The notes: generated by a model not told the origin, from the sequence alone. A stretch of DNA of 64,000 nucleotides from Agrobacterium tumefaciens (GCF_009649785.1 NZ_WJOK01000006.1:1-64000); one strand, 5' to 3'. Positions 18,466 to 28,512 are shown, counted from the first letter of the stretch. Translations and numbers: made by a program.

Positions 18466-19965
18466 TTAGTCCGCCTTGTTGCGGCGGGCCGGGAAGAGGA
18501 TGACGTCTCGGATCGAGGGGGCGTTAGTCAGGAGCATGATCAGACGATCGACGCCGATGCCGAGGCCGCCGGCGGGTGGCATGCCCTGATCGATGGCGTC
18601 GAGGAATTCGTCGTCCAGCTGCTTGTCCTTTTCACCGCGGGCATGGGCCTGCTCAAGCTGCTCCACCATGCGGCGGCGCTGCTCTTCGGGATCGTTGAGT
18701 TCGGAGAAGGCATTGCCCACTTCCCAGGCGTTACAATAGCTCTCAAAACGCTCAACGAGGCGCGGTTCGCCCGGCACTTCTTTGGCGAAGGGCGAGATAT
18801 CCTTCGGGAAATGCGTGACGTGGCTCGGCTGGATAAGCGTACCTTCGACCTTCTCTTCGAAGATGAAGGCAAGGCATTCGCCCCAGGTCCAGTCCTTCTC
18901 GACGGCAAAACCGGCAGCCTTGGCGGCGGCGCGGGCTTCCTCGTCAGTCTTGATCGCAAGGAAGTCGATGCCGGTCGCTTCCTTCACCGCATCAGGCATG
19001 GGCACGCGCTTGAACGGACCCTTGAAGGAAATTGTCTGGCCCTGGAATTCCACCTCGGTCGTGCCGTGCAGGGCAATCGCCAGCGTCTCGAACAGACGCT
19101 CTACGAGACCCATGATGTCTTCGTAGTCGGCATAGGCCCAATAGCACTCCATCATGGTGAATTCAGGATTGTGCCTTGTGGAAACGCCTTCGTTGCGGAA
19201 GTTGCGGTTGATTTCAAAGACCTTGTCGGAAAGGCCTGATACCAGCGTGCGCTTCAGGAACAGTTCCGGCGCGATGCGCAGATACATGTCCATCTTCAGC
19301 GTATTGTGGAAGGTCTTGAACGGATCAGCCGTCGCACCGCCATAAACTGTCTGCAGCATCGGCGTTTCCACTTCGAGGAAGCCTTCGGCCTCCATGAAGC
19401 GACGGATGCCGGACAGGATCTTGGAGCGCTGCAGGAAGCGCAGCTTGGAGTCCTCGTTCGCCAGAATATCGAGATGGCGCTTGCGGTAACGCAGCTCAAT
19501 ATCGGAGACACCGTGCCATTTTTCCGGCATCGGCAGCAGCGACTTGGTGAGCATGGTGATTTCTTCGGCGTTGATCGTCAGCTCGCCGCGCTTGGTGCGG
19601 CGCACCTTGCCGGTTACGCCGATGATGTCGCCAATGTCGATCATCGGCAGAAGATTGCGCGCCGTTTCCGGCGTCGTATCTTTGTGAGAGAAGATCTGCA
19701 CCTTGCCCGAGGCGTCATGGATATCCATGAACATGCCGGAATTGCGCGACGAATAAACGCGGCCCGCCACCGTTACCGTGTCGCCGGTTTCCGTGTCCGG
19801 TTCGATATCGGCATATTTTTCCGCCAGCTCCGCATTGGTCAGCGTGCGATGGAAATGCGCCGGATAGACATCGCCGATCTGCTCGCGCAGCAGCGCAAGT
19901 TTCTGGCGGCGCACTTCGGTGGCGTCGGAGGAAAGGGCGGTGGTTTCGGTTGTCTTGTCGTTCAT
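18466..19965 (-). CDS. lysS: Lysyl-tRNA synthetase, class II
   Basis: A 499-aa enzyme that charges tRNA-Lys. An OB-fold anticodon-binding domain occupies about residues 60-170 (VAGRVYSSRNSGMFMDIHD). The class II core follows, with motif 2 FRNEGVSTRHNPEFTMMECY and motif 3 GLGIGVDRLIMLLTNAPSIR. Length and order match bacterial LysS. Some rhizobia also have a class I enzyme; only this gene is visible here. A palindromic repeat separates it from gltX upstream. Confidence 0.96.
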   Translation of the reverse strand: MNDKTTETTALSSDATEVRRQKLALLREQIGDVYPAHFHRTLTNAELAEKYADIEPDTETGDTVTVAGRVYSSRNSGMFMDIHDASGKVQIFSHKDTTPETARNLLPMIDIGDIIGVTGKVRRTKRGELTINAEEITMLTKSLLPMPEKWHGVSDIELRYRKRHLDILANEDSKLRFLQRSKILSGIRRFMEAEGFLEVETPMLQTVYGGATADPFKTFHNTLKMDMYLRIAPELFLKRTLVSGLSDKVFEINRNFRNEGVSTRHNPEFTMMECYWAYADYEDIMGLVERLFETLAIALHGTTEVEFQGQTISFKGPFKRVPMPDAVKEATGIDFLAIKTDEEARAAAKAAGFAVEKDWTWGECLAFIFEEKVEGTLIQPSHVTHFPKDISPFAKEVPGEPRLVERFESYCNAWEVGNAFSELNDPEEQRRRMVEQLEQAHARGEKDKQLDDEFLDAIDQGMPPAGGLGIGVDRLIMLLTNAPSIRDVILFPARRNKAD

Positions 19966-20013
19966 TGTTCAATCCTGTTGCGGCGTTGCCGCGGCGACAA
20001 TTGCCTCCCATAT

Positions 20014-20140
20014 CCCTCATTCCTGTGCTTGTCACAGGAATCCAGTGCGCCCAAGTCCTTGGCGCGGGAGACCTCAATTCATTCTTTCACGGCGCCGACG
20101 CGCCGTGGCTGGATTCCTGTGACAAGCGCAGGAATGAGGG
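20014..20140. repeat. Palindromic intergenic repeat, full copy
   Basis: A 127-base element bounded by CCCTCATTCCTGTG and its inverse CAGGAATGAGGG, with internal complementary pieces (CACAGGAATCCAG / CTGGATTCCTGTG) and a central GCGCCGACGCGCC hairpin. It lies between gltX and lysS and resembles rhizobial RIME/RPE elements. Confidence 0.85.
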
Positions 20141-20168
20141 GTGGATCTAAAACCCGCCCCGGCAGGCA

Positions 20169-21626
20169 TCAAGCACCGCTGCCAACCATCGTGGCCACAA
20201 CGGCAATAGCGACCTTCAGGCGCTGGCGCACCACGGAGCGGCCGAGCAGCGCCATCGAGTCAAACAGCGGCAGCGAGCGCGAGGAGCCGGAGACGGCGAC
20301 GAAGAGCGGCGGCGTGACGACGCGCAGTTTCTTGCCCGTGCGTTCGGCAATGTCGCGCAGCTCGGCCTCGATGGCTTCAACGTTCCAATCAGGCATTTTT
20401 TCCAGATCGGTGGCAACCGTGGTGAGGATTTCGTGGATTTCCTCGGGCTTGCTTTTGAGACCGGCAAAGGAGGCGGGCGTCAGGCCAACGTCGCTCGAAA
20501 GCAGGAAGCCGGCAAGGTTTGGCAATTCGCCGAGCTTGGAAATGCGGCTCTGGGCAAGCTTCAGGCCTTCGGTCAGGCGGGAATTTTCCATCGCCCATTC
20601 CAGCGTGCGGGCGATGAAGTCCTCAGGCGTGAGCTTTTCGCGCAGCCAGCGGCCGTTCAGCCAGTCCAGCTTCTGGATATCGAAGATGGCGCCGGCCTTG
20701 GAAAGTGCTTCCGGATCGAACTTCGCGGCCAGCTCTTCCATGGTCAGCAGCTCTTCGCCTTCGGCGATCTGGATGAAGAACAGGCCGAGGAAGTTCATCA
20801 GCGCTTCCGGCAGGTAGCCGAGCGCGGAATAATAGGAGATCGACGTCGGGTTCTTTCGCTTGGAAAGCTTCGATTTGTCGGCGTTGCGCATCAGCGAAAG
20901 ATGCATGAACGTCGGCTGGTCCCAGCCGAAATAACGGTAAAGCAGGATGTGCTTGGGCACTGAAGCCAGCCACTCTTCGCCGCGCGCCACATGGGTGATC
21001 TTCATCAGATGGTCGTCGATGACGTTTGCCATGTGATAGGTTGGCATGCCGTCGGCCTTGATCAGCACCTGCATGTCAACCGAATCCCAGGGGATCGAGA
21101 CATCGCCGTAAACGCCGTCATGGAAATCGCACGAACCTTCGGTCGGGATTTTCATGCGCACGACGTTGGCTTCGCCGGCGGCGACGCGGGTGGTCACTTC
21201 TTCAGCCTTCAGGTGGAGGCAGAGACCGTCATATTTTGGCGGCTTGCCAGCGGCGCGCTGCGCTTCGCGCATCTGCTCAAGCCGCTCGGGCGTGCAGAAA
21301 CAGCGGAAGGCATGGCCTTTTTCCAGCAATTCTTCGGCATAGGGCCAGTACATCGGCTTGCGCTCGGACTGGCGGTAGGGACCATAGGGGCCACCGACGT
21401 CAGGGCCTTCCGACCAGGTAAGGCCGGTCCAGCGCAGCGCCTCCAGAACCTTCTGCTCATATTCCAGCGTCGAGCGGGTGGCGTCGGTATCCTCGATGCG
21501 CAGGATGAATTCGCCGCCGTGTTTCTTGGCGAAGAGATAGTTGAACAGCGCGATGTAAGCGGTGCCGACATGCGGCTCGCCGGTGGGGGAAGGTGCGATG
21601 CGGACGCGAACGCCGGAAGTGGTCAT
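20169..21626 (-). CDS. gltX: Glutamyl-tRNA synthetase
   Basis: A 485-aa class I synthetase. The HIGH signature appears as PSPTGEPHVGTAYIALFNYL and the KMSKS loop as KSKLSKRKNP. GTG 21635 is in frame upstream, but ATG 21626 (MTTSGVRVRIAPSP) has a better placed ribosome site. Rhizobiales often carry two gltX genes, one non-discriminating towards tRNA-Gln; which type this is cannot be told by eye. It precedes lysS on the same strand, but a repeat-filled gap makes co-transcription uncertain. Confidence 0.95.
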   Translation of the reverse strand: MTTSGVRVRIAPSPTGEPHVGTAYIALFNYLFAKKHGGEFILRIEDTDATRSTLEYEQKVLEALRWTGLTWSEGPDVGGPYGPYRQSERKPMYWPYAEELLEKGHAFRCFCTPERLEQMREAQRAAGKPPKYDGLCLHLKAEEVTTRVAAGEANVVRMKIPTEGSCDFHDGVYGDVSIPWDSVDMQVLIKADGMPTYHMANVIDDHLMKITHVARGEEWLASVPKHILLYRYFGWDQPTFMHLSLMRNADKSKLSKRKNPTSISYYSALGYLPEALMNFLGLFFIQIAEGEELLTMEELAAKFDPEALSKAGAIFDIQKLDWLNGRWLREKLTPEDFIARTLEWAMENSRLTEGLKLAQSRISKLGELPNLAGFLLSSDVGLTPASFAGLKSKPEEIHEILTTVATDLEKMPDWNVEAIEAELRDIAERTGKKLRVVTPPLFVAVSGSSRSLPLFDSMALLGRSVVRQRLKVAIAVVATMVGSGA

Positions 21627-21838
21627 GAAATTCACTCGTCGTGACGGGGTGGTGACATCGGGGCGGCTTCACCCTTCTATCACGAAGTTTTCGTTTGAAT
21701 GCGGCGGGAAAGGGTGCGGAAAGGCGTGTTGAACGCACTTTTGCATATTTCCGTTCGGCATCGGCTTAGGCCATATTATGCCGCAGGCGTCAAGGAAATA
21801 TGGCGCTTGCGCTGTCTTCGCCCGGACGTGAACCGCCC

Positions 21839-23611
21839 CTAATTCACCGGCCAGACATAAAGCAGCATCGGAATGCTGGCAATGACGATCATGATCGACA
21901 GCGGCAGTCCAAGGCGCGGATAATCGCTGAAACGATAACCGCCCGGACCCATGACCAGCGTGTTGCACTGGTGGCCGATGGGCGTGAGGAAATCGCAGCC
22001 GGCGCCGATCGCCACCGCCATCAGAAAGGCCTCCGGTCGAAAGCCGAGCGTGGTGGCGAAACCGGCGGCGATGGGTGCCATGACGAGCACGGTTGCAGCA
22101 TTGTTGAGGAAGGGCGTTACCGCCATGGCGGTCAACAGGATCATGCCGAGTGCTGCGAAGGGCGGCAGTCCTTGTGCGGCATGGCCGAGCCAGGCGGCGA
22201 TCAGCTCGCTGGCGCCGCTGGTGCGCAGACTGTCGCTGACGGGAATGAGGGCGGCGAGCATGACGAGGATCGGCCCGTCGATCGATTTATAGACTTCGGT
22301 CAGCGGTATCGCGCCGACGACGATCATCAGGAAGGCGGCGGCGAAAAAGGCGACGGATACCGGCACCAGCCCGCTGCCGGCGGCAATCATGGCCGCGGCA
22401 AGCACTATGACGGGCAAAAGCGCGCGGCGCTGCACCCCAAGCAGGATTTCCCGCTGCGCCAGGGGCAGCAGCGAAAATTCCTGCAATACCTGTGGCAGGT
22501 TCTTGCGGCTGCCCTGCAAGAGAATGACGTCGCCCGCCTGCAAGGTCAGGTCGGAGAGCCGCTGGCTGACGCGCTGGCCGCGACGGCTGACTGCAATCAG
22601 ATTGACGCCGCGGGTGTAGGACAGCGCCAGTTCGCGCGCGGAAATCCCGTTGAGAACGGATTCGTTGCTGATAACCGCTTCCATGGAAATAAGGTCGGCG
22701 GTCTTCTGGCCGTTCTCGGTGAGCGGCTTGCCTGACAGCAGCAGCTTGGCCTGCGAGACGATGCGGTCGAGGCCCTCCGGGTTGCCTTCGAGAAGAATGG
22801 TGTCGCCCGGCTTCAGATTGACATCGGGGAAGGGGGAGATGCGCCGGGGTCCGCGCAGGATCGTGCTGGCGATTACGTCGCCATCCGCCTGTTTCAACAG
22901 CTCCCGCAGCGGCTTGTCGGCGTAGGTGCTGTCGGCGGGAAGCGTCGCTTCGGCGGTATAGGCCGACTGGTCCAGAATATCCTCCATCGATGCCTGCTGG
23001 CGGTTGCGCACCGGCAGCAGGCGGTAACCGAAGGTCAGGAAGATGATGCCGATCACGCTCAGCCCGGCACCGACCGGGGTGAAATCGAACATCGAGAAGC
23101 TCTGCCCGGTCATTTCCTCACGCAGCCTGGAAACGACGATGTTGGGCGAGGTGCCGATCTGCGTCATAAGCCCACCCAGAAGGGCGGCGAAGGCCATGGG
23201 CATCAGATAATAGGAAACAGGGCTGCCGGATTTGCGGGCGAACTGGAAAGCAACCGGCATCATGATGGCAAGCGCGCCGATGTTCTTGATGAAGGCCGAC
23301 ATGATGGCGACGACGATCATCAGAAAGGCCAGTTGGAGGGTTTTGGAGTGCATCTCCGGGAAATAATTCTTGATCGTCATATCGACGACCCCTGAACGCG
23401 CCACGGCCGAACTGACGATCAGCGCGCTGCCGACGATGATGACGATATCGTCCGAGAAACCGGAGAACGCCTTGTCGAAAGGCACGACCCCAACCGCCAC
23501 CGCCACCAGCAACGCGCTGCACGCGACCACATCATAGCGGAACCTGTCCCATATGAACGCGACCATCATGCCGGCGATCACGGTAAAGGCGAGGATCTGG
23601 TCGGTCGTCAT
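21839..23611 (-). CDS. SLC13-family permease with two RCK-C domains
   Basis: A 590-aa membrane protein. A block of about five helices (residues 1-190) precedes two tandem cytoplasmic RCK-C/TrkA-C-like domains (about 205-290 and 295-380; PGDTILLEGNPEGL and AGDVILLQGSRKNL), and a second helical block ends at the C terminus. This layout belongs to DASS/SLC13 transporters with inserted regulatory domains, which move dicarboxylates, citrate or sulfate with Na+. The substrate is not evident. The start ATG 23611 opens directly into the first helix (MTTDQILAFTVIAGMMVAF). Confidence 0.9.
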   Translation of the reverse strand: MTTDQILAFTVIAGMMVAFIWDRFRYDVVACSALLVAVAVGVVPFDKAFSGFSDDIVIIVGSALIVSSAVARSGVVDMTIKNYFPEMHSKTLQLAFLMIVVAIMSAFIKNIGALAIMMPVAFQFARKSGSPVSYYLMPMAFAALLGGLMTQIGTSPNIVVSRLREEMTGQSFSMFDFTPVGAGLSVIGIIFLTFGYRLLPVRNRQQASMEDILDQSAYTAEATLPADSTYADKPLRELLKQADGDVIASTILRGPRRISPFPDVNLKPGDTILLEGNPEGLDRIVSQAKLLLSGKPLTENGQKTADLISMEAVISNESVLNGISARELALSYTRGVNLIAVSRRGQRVSQRLSDLTLQAGDVILLQGSRKNLPQVLQEFSLLPLAQREILLGVQRRALLPVIVLAAAMIAAGSGLVPVSVAFFAAAFLMIVVGAIPLTEVYKSIDGPILVMLAALIPVSDSLRTSGASELIAAWLGHAAQGLPPFAALGMILLTAMAVTPFLNNAATVLVMAPIAAGFATTLGFRPEAFLMAVAIGAGCDFLTPIGHQCNTLVMGPGGYRFSDYPRLGLPLSIMIVIASIPMLLYVWPVN

Positions 23612-23725
23612 GCTTGCTTATGCTTTCGAAGGAGAGACGGCGGGACGGACTCTTCCGGTAGGGATGTCGAAGAACGCGAGGCGGGGCATGCGGTTCCGAC
23701 TGGCCGGCGCGTTCCACACGTTCGC

Positions 23726-23836
23726 GTCATACCGGCCTTGAGCCGGTATCCAGCCGCCGCGCGTCGGCGCGGCGGAAAGTGTCTCTTCAGCCCAAGGGCT
23801 TGGGCTGAAGGGATGCCGGATCAAGTCCGGCATGAC
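23726..23836. repeat. Palindromic intergenic repeat, full copy
   Basis: Bounded by GTCATACCGGC and GCCGGCATGAC-like ends, with inner hairpins CTTCAGCCCAAG / CTTGGGCTGAAG and GCCGCCGCGC / GCGCGGCGG. It fills the gap between the SLC13 gene and the terC-like gene. Confidence 0.8.
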
Positions 23837-23847
23837 GGTCAGGGTAA

Positions 23848-24606
23848 TCAGTGCGGTTTGGCCGCCTGTGCTTTCTTGCGCTGTCTGGCGTTACGCGCCA
23901 GCATGTTGAGCAGTTCCACCAGCGCCGAAAACGCCATGGCGGCATAGACGTAGCCCTTGGGAACATGGAAGCCCATGCCTTCGGCGATCAGGGTCGTGCC
24001 GATCATCATCAGGAAGGCGAGTGCCAGCATGACGATGGTGGGGTTGCGCTCGATGAAGTTGGCGAGCGGCGTTGCGGCGAGCAGCATCACGGCAACGGCA
24101 AAGATCACGGCCACGATCATGATCGGCAGATGCGGTGTCATGCCAACGGCGGTGATGATGCTGTCCACGGAGAACACGAGGTCGAGCAGCAGGATCTGGC
24201 CGATGGCGGCGCCGAAATTCATCGCAACCGGGCCGCCTACCATATCTTCCTTGTGATCTTCAGGATCGACATTGTGGTGGATTTCCTTGGTGGCCTTCCA
24301 CATCAGGAAGAGACCGCCGGCGATGAGGATCATGTCCTTCCACGAGAAGGCGTGGCCGAAGATTTCGAAGACCGGCGTGGTGAGCTGCACGATCCAGGCC
24401 ACAGTGCCGAGAAGGCCGAGACGCATGATCAAGGCAAGCCCGATGCCGATCTTGCGGGCTTTTTCGCGCTGTTCAGGCGGAAGCTTGTTGGTGAGGATCG
24501 AGATGAAGATCAGGTTGTCGATGCCAAGCACGACCTCCATGACGATCAGGGTGACCAGCGCCACCCAGGCAGCGGGGTCGGACAGAAGAGGGAGAACGGA
24601 CTCCAT
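23848..24606 (-). CDS. TerC/YgdQ-family integral membrane protein
   Basis: A 252-aa protein with about seven helices and the family hallmarks [18 protein letters not shown] and [16 protein letters not shown], where the Asp residues are thought to bind a metal ion. TerC proteins are linked to tellurite resistance, metal (Mn) export and metalation of secreted enzymes. ATG 24606 gives the normal N terminus ([14 protein letters not shown]); an earlier in-frame start adds 22 unconserved residues. A basic C-terminal tail ends [11 protein letters not shown]. Confidence 0.9.
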   Translation of the reverse strand: MESVLPLLSDPAAWVALVTLIVMEVVLGIDNLIFISILTNKLPPEQREKARKIGIGLALIMRLGLLGTVAWIVQLTTPVFEIFGHAFSWKDMILIAGGLFLMWKATKEIHHNVDPEDHKEDMVGGPVAMNFGAAIGQILLLDLVFSVDSIITAVGMTPHLPIMIVAVIFAVAVMLLAATPLANFIERNPTIVMLALAFLMMIGTTLIAEGMGFHVPKGYVYAAMAFSALVELLNMLARNARQRKKAQAAKPH

Positions 24607-24788
24607 CAGGGAATTTTTCCTTTCAGCAACAAGGCCACCCGAAACATTCGGTTCGTGGAATTTATAGCGCAATACGCGAGAAACAAGGAGACCGCGCCTG
24701 TGATAGGCAAGATTTCATCGAAATTTCGCGCAAACCGCGTATCAGGCCCCGTGCCGTTGCCGGTCCGGTCGCCCGTTGCTGAATGATT

Positions 24789-25475
24789 TCAGGCCTTGTC
24801 GGTTCCGTAAGCCGCCATGAACACCATGATGGCGCTGTCGATCACCCGGTCCAGCTCCTCTTCGGGAACCGGACCTTCGAGTTCTCCGAACAGGCGCAGC
24901 TTGAAGAAAGTGCCCGTGGAAAGCTCGATATATTGCCGGGCGGCAAGTTCGACGTCATCGACCTTGAGATGGCCGAGCGAGACCTGATGCTCGATGAAAT
25001 CCTGAAGAACGGTGCGCACGTTGTTGGGTGCTGCGATGAAGAAACGCTGCGCCAGCTTCGGCATGCGGTCGATGACGCCGATCACCGAGCGCATGGCCGG
25101 TATCATTTCGGAGCAGATCATCTTGTTGGCGAAGGCCTTGCCGAACTGTTTCAGGCCGTCGCGCACCTCTTCGGTGCCGGCCAGAATGTTGCGCATGGAG
25201 GTCGCGAATTCCTGGCGGTGATGATCGACAAGGGCGGCGAACAGGTCTTCCTTGTTGGAGAAATAGACATAGATCGTTCCCTTGGAAACGCCGGCTTCCC
25301 GCGTGATGTCGTTCATGCTGGCGGCATCGAAGCCCTTGCGCTTGAACACGCGCCAGGCGCCGGCAACAATCTGCTCACGCTTGGCCGGGTCTTCGCCCGC
25401 AGCAAAACGCCCGGCGGGGTTTCCCGGACAGCCCGTTTCGGTTTCCGTCTCCATATCCATGTCTTCACCTGCCAT
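24789..25475 (-). CDS. emrR: TetR-family repressor, EmrR type
   Basis: A 228-aa regulator. After an acidic N-terminal 30 residues comes the TetR HTH (MNDITREAGVSKGTIYVYFSNKEDLF); the rest is a ligand-binding helical domain. It is divergent from the emrA-emrB efflux genes, with two inverted-repeat operators in between. In Sinorhizobium meliloti a TetR protein named EmrR represses an equivalently placed emrAB and is released by flavonoids. The symbol is given by this synteny. Confidence 0.8.
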   Translation of the reverse strand: MAGEDMDMETETETGCPGNPAGRFAAGEDPAKREQIVAGAWRVFKRKGFDAASMNDITREAGVSKGTIYVYFSNKEDLFAALVDHHRQEFATSMRNILAGTEEVRDGLKQFGKAFANKMICSEMIPAMRSVIGVIDRMPKLAQRFFIAAPNNVRTVLQDFIEHQVSLGHLKVDDVELAARQYIELSTGTFFKLRLFGELEGPVPEEELDRVIDSAIMVFMAAYGTDKA

Positions 25476-25524
25476 CGTTACCGGTTCCTAGCACTGCAAT
25501 GGCGTAAAAAAAATTAACCGAACG

Positions 25525-25602
25525 TCGAACCAATCAGTTCGATTACACTTGATATGTGTCAGGAAAGGGATTATGTCAATCGAACCGAACGGTTCAGTTC
25601 GA
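25525..25602. promoter_or_regulatory. Two TetR-type operators between emrR and emrA
   Basis: Site 1 is TCGAAC-N6-GTTCGA (25525-25542). Site 2 is TCGAAC-N11-GTTCGA (25580-25602) with a nested dyad GAACCG-AA-CGGTTC (25582-25595). Identical arms in both sites suggest one repressor binding two sites. Site 2 overlaps the first codons if emrA starts at 25573. Confidence 0.65.
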
Positions 25603-26838
25603 AAAACTTTCTTCAATTTATCACGGTACAATCTCATGTCGGCCCAGAAGAATAGCGCGGTTCGCGCCGTCAACGATGCGGAAGAGGCGGACGTTTCCGC
25701 CAAGGCTGAGACCTCTCCGGCAAAGCCGTTGGAGGCCCCGCCGCAACAGCCGCCACAGACAATTGCCGCACCGAAGAAGAAGCGTTCGCCGCTTCTGCCG
25801 ATCTTTGCGATCGCCCTTCTCGCTGGCGCTGGCTGGTACGGTTATAATTGGTGGATCGACGGTCGCTTCATGGTTTCGACGGATGACGCCTATATACAGG
25901 GTGATATCGCGGTCATCGCGCCCAAGGTTTCGGGTTACATCGCCAAGGTGAACGTTGTCGAAAACCAGGAAGTCAAGGCGGGTGATCCGCTGGTTACTCT
26001 GGATGATGGCGACTATCGCATCGCGCTTGAACAGGCCGACGCGCAGATCCGCACTGAGGAACTGTCGCTGAAGCGCATCGACGCGCAGATCATCGGCGGC
26101 GAGGCAGCGCAGGAACAGGCCGTTGCCCAGAAGGGCGCTCTGGATGCGGCCCTTCGCGGCGCGGAAATCACCCAGAAGCGCGCCACCGAATTGCAGGCGA
26201 AGGATGTCGGCACCGTTGCTGCTTCCGACAGCGCGCAGGTCGCGCTCGATCAGGCCAGGGCGAATGTCGTAGCCGGCGAGGCGGCGATCTCGTCCGCGAA
26301 AGCCAATGTCGAGCTTCTTCGCGCCCAGCGCGAGGAAGCCGAAAGCACCATCCGTTCGCTGCAACTTTCCAAGGACAAGGCGGCCCGCGATCTGGCCTTC
26401 ACCGTGTTGAAAGCGCCTTATGACGGCGTTATCGGCAATCTGGCGGTGCAGACGGGCGATCTCGTTTCGGTCGGCAAGCGCCTTGCTTCGCTGGTGCCGT
26501 TGAACGAGCTTTATATCGACGCCAATTTCAAGGAAACGCAGCTGGCCCGCGTGGTGCCCGGTTCGAAGGTCCGCGTCCATGTGGATGCTTTCGACGACGA
26601 GACCATTGAGGGCACGGTCCAGTCGATCTCGCCCGGTTCCGGTTCGGTCTTCTCGATGCTGCCGCCGGAAAACGCCACGGGTAACTTCACCAAGGTCATC
26701 CAGCGCGTACCGGTGCGTATCGTCTTCTCAAAGGAAGATCTCGCCAAGCACAATCTGCGTGCGGGCCTGAGCGTCGTCGTCGATGTGGATACCCGCACGG
26801 CGCCGGAAAACACGAAAACGGCGCACGTTAACCCATAG
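25573..26838 (+). CDS. emrA: HlyD/EmrA-family membrane fusion protein
   Basis: A 421-aa periplasmic adaptor. A cytoplasmic Pro-rich segment is followed by a single anchor helix (LLPIFAIALLAGAGWYGYNWW). Then come the biotinyl-lipoyl half-motif (STDDAYIQGDIAVIAPKVSG), a coiled-coil hairpin rich in Gln, Ala and Glu (residues about 145-270), and a beta-barrel region. It links EmrB to an outer-membrane channel for drug export. ATG 25573 has a strong ribosome site, AGGAAAGGG. ATG 25636 (MSAQKNSAV) would place both operators outside the gene but has no ribosome site. Confidence 0.9.
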   Translation: MSIEPNGSVRKTFFNLSRYNLMSAQKNSAVRAVNDAEEADVSAKAETSPAKPLEAPPQQPPQTIAAPKKKRSPLLPIFAIALLAGAGWYGYNWWIDGRFMVSTDDAYIQGDIAVIAPKVSGYIAKVNVVENQEVKAGDPLVTLDDGDYRIALEQADAQIRTEELSLKRIDAQIIGGEAAQEQAVAQKGALDAALRGAEITQKRATELQAKDVGTVAASDSAQVALDQARANVVAGEAAISSAKANVELLRAQREEAESTIRSLQLSKDKAARDLAFTVLKAPYDGVIGNLAVQTGDLVSVGKRLASLVPLNELYIDANFKETQLARVVPGSKVRVHVDAFDDETIEGTVQSISPGSGSVFSMLPPENATGNFTKVIQRVPVRIVFSKEDLAKHNLRAGLSVVVDVDTRTAPENTKTAHVNP

Positions 26839-26868
26839 GCCAACCAGGGCGTCGTTGAGGGCAAGATC

Positions 26869-28452
26869 ATGGCGGCTACGGTTGTCGGCACAGGCGGGGT
26901 ATCTGTTCCCGTCGATCCACCCATGGACAAGCGCAGGCTCATCGCGTTCTTCGCGATGGTCTTCGGCATGTTCATGTCCATTCTCGATATTCAGATCGTC
27001 TCCGCCTCGCTTGCGGAAATCCAGGCAGGTCTCGGGGCGGGCTCCGACGAGATCGCCTGGGTGCAGACATCCTATCTGATCGCAGAAGTCATCATGATCC
27101 CTCTGTCGGGCACGCTGGCGCGCATCCTGTCCACGCGCGTGCTGTTTGCCACCTGCGCCGCCGGCTTCACCCTGTCGAGCGCGCTCTGCGCCACTGCGAC
27201 CAATATCGACCAGATGATCGTCTACCGGGCGATCCAGGGCTTTATCGGCGGCGGCATGATCCCGTCGGTCTTTGCGGCCGCCTTCACCATTTTCCCGCCC
27301 TCCAAGCGTTCGGTCGTCTCGCCGATTATCGGTCTCGTCGCCACGCTTGCGCCCACCATCGGTCCCACGGTCGGCGGTTATCTTTCCAATGCCTTCTCTT
27401 GGCACTGGCTGTTCCTCGTCAACATCATTCCCGGCATCATCGTCACCATCCTGACATGGAGCCTGATCGATTTCGACAAGCCTGAAACCTCGCTCTGGAA
27501 GAAGTTCGACTGGTGGGGGCTGATCTCCATGGCCGTCTTCCTCGGCTCTCTGGAATACGTGCTGGAAGAGGGCAACAACAAGGACTGGTTCAACGACGAG
27601 CATATCGTCATCGGTTCGGTGGCCATGGTCATCGGTGCGGTGGTGTTCTTCTGGCGTGCCTTCAAGGTGGACTTCCCCGTTGTGGACATCCGCGCCTTTG
27701 CGGACCGAAATTTTTCCATCGGCTCGCTGTTTTCCTTCGTGATGGGCATAGGGCTTTACGGGCTGACCTATCTCTACCCGCTCTATCTCGGTCGCGTGCG
27801 CGGTTACGATGCGCTGATGATCGGCGAGACCATGTTCGTTTCCGGTCTTGCCATGTTCTTCACCGCGCCGATTGCCGGCAAGGTGTCCACCAAGCTCGAT
27901 CCGCGCATCATGATGGCCATCGGCTTCATCAGCTTCGGTTGCGGCACGTGGATCATGACGCATGTGACCACCGACTGGGATTTCTACGAGCTGCTGATTC
28001 CGCAGGTCCTGCGCGGTTTCGGACTGATGATGTGCATGGTGCCGATCAACAACATCGCGCTCGGCACGCTTCCGCCCGCGCGCATCCGCAATGCCTCGGG
28101 CCTGTTCAACCTCACCCGCAACCTCGGCGGCGCGGTTGGCCTTGCCGTCATCAACACCCTGCTGTCGCAGCGCACCGACGATCATTATGTGCGGCTGGCG
28201 GAACATGTCAGCTATTCCAATCCACAGGCGCTGGAGTGGCTGAACAATGTCGGCGCGAACTATGATTCCTACGGGCTGGACGGTGCTTCGGTCGCGATCA
28301 AGAAGCTGGTCGGCATGGTCTCGCAGCAGGCGTGGATACTCGCCTTTGCGGATGTGTTCTTCGCGCTGACGCTGCTGTTCGGCAGCCTGATCTTCATGAC
28401 CGTGCTGATCCAGAAACCCAAGGCGGCGCCGCCACCAGACGCGGCGCACTGA
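26869..28452 (+). CDS. emrB: DHA2-family MFS multidrug exporter
   Basis: A 527-aa transporter with 14 predicted helices, the DHA2/EmrB topology. The family motif C appears as VATLAPTIGPTVGGYLSNAFSW-like sequence in helix 5, and motif D1 as the conserved start of helix 1 (MVFGMFMSILDIQIVSASLA). It starts 30 bases after emrA, so the two form an operon. It exports hydrophobic compounds by proton antiport together with EmrA. A terminator follows the stop. Confidence 0.93.
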   Translation: MAATVVGTGGVSVPVDPPMDKRRLIAFFAMVFGMFMSILDIQIVSASLAEIQAGLGAGSDEIAWVQTSYLIAEVIMIPLSGTLARILSTRVLFATCAAGFTLSSALCATATNIDQMIVYRAIQGFIGGGMIPSVFAAAFTIFPPSKRSVVSPIIGLVATLAPTIGPTVGGYLSNAFSWHWLFLVNIIPGIIVTILTWSLIDFDKPETSLWKKFDWWGLISMAVFLGSLEYVLEEGNNKDWFNDEHIVIGSVAMVIGAVVFFWRAFKVDFPVVDIRAFADRNFSIGSLFSFVMGIGLYGLTYLYPLYLGRVRGYDALMIGETMFVSGLAMFFTAPIAGKVSTKLDPRIMMAIGFISFGCGTWIMTHVTTDWDFYELLIPQVLRGFGLMMCMVPINNIALGTLPPARIRNASGLFNLTRNLGGAVGLAVINTLLSQRTDDHYVRLAEHVSYSNPQALEWLNNVGANYDSYGLDGASVAIKKLVGMVSQQAWILAFADVFFALTLLFGSLIFMTVLIQKPKAAPPPDAAH

Positions 28453-28482
28453 ACAAAATCCCCTCCCATCCACCGCAGAGCT

Positions 28483-28512
28483 GGGGCCGTCGGAAATGAC
28501 GGCCCCTTTTTT
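28483..28512 (+). terminator. Intrinsic terminator after emrB
   Basis: Perfect 9-bp stem GGGGCCGTC / GACGGCCCC with a six-base loop and a T6 run, 31 bases past the emrB stop. Confidence 0.9.

Noticed and set aside
19306-20817. 503-codon plus-strand ORF across lysS, a repeat and gltX
   Set aside because: It crosses two genes on the other strand and an intergenic repeat, which no real gene would do.
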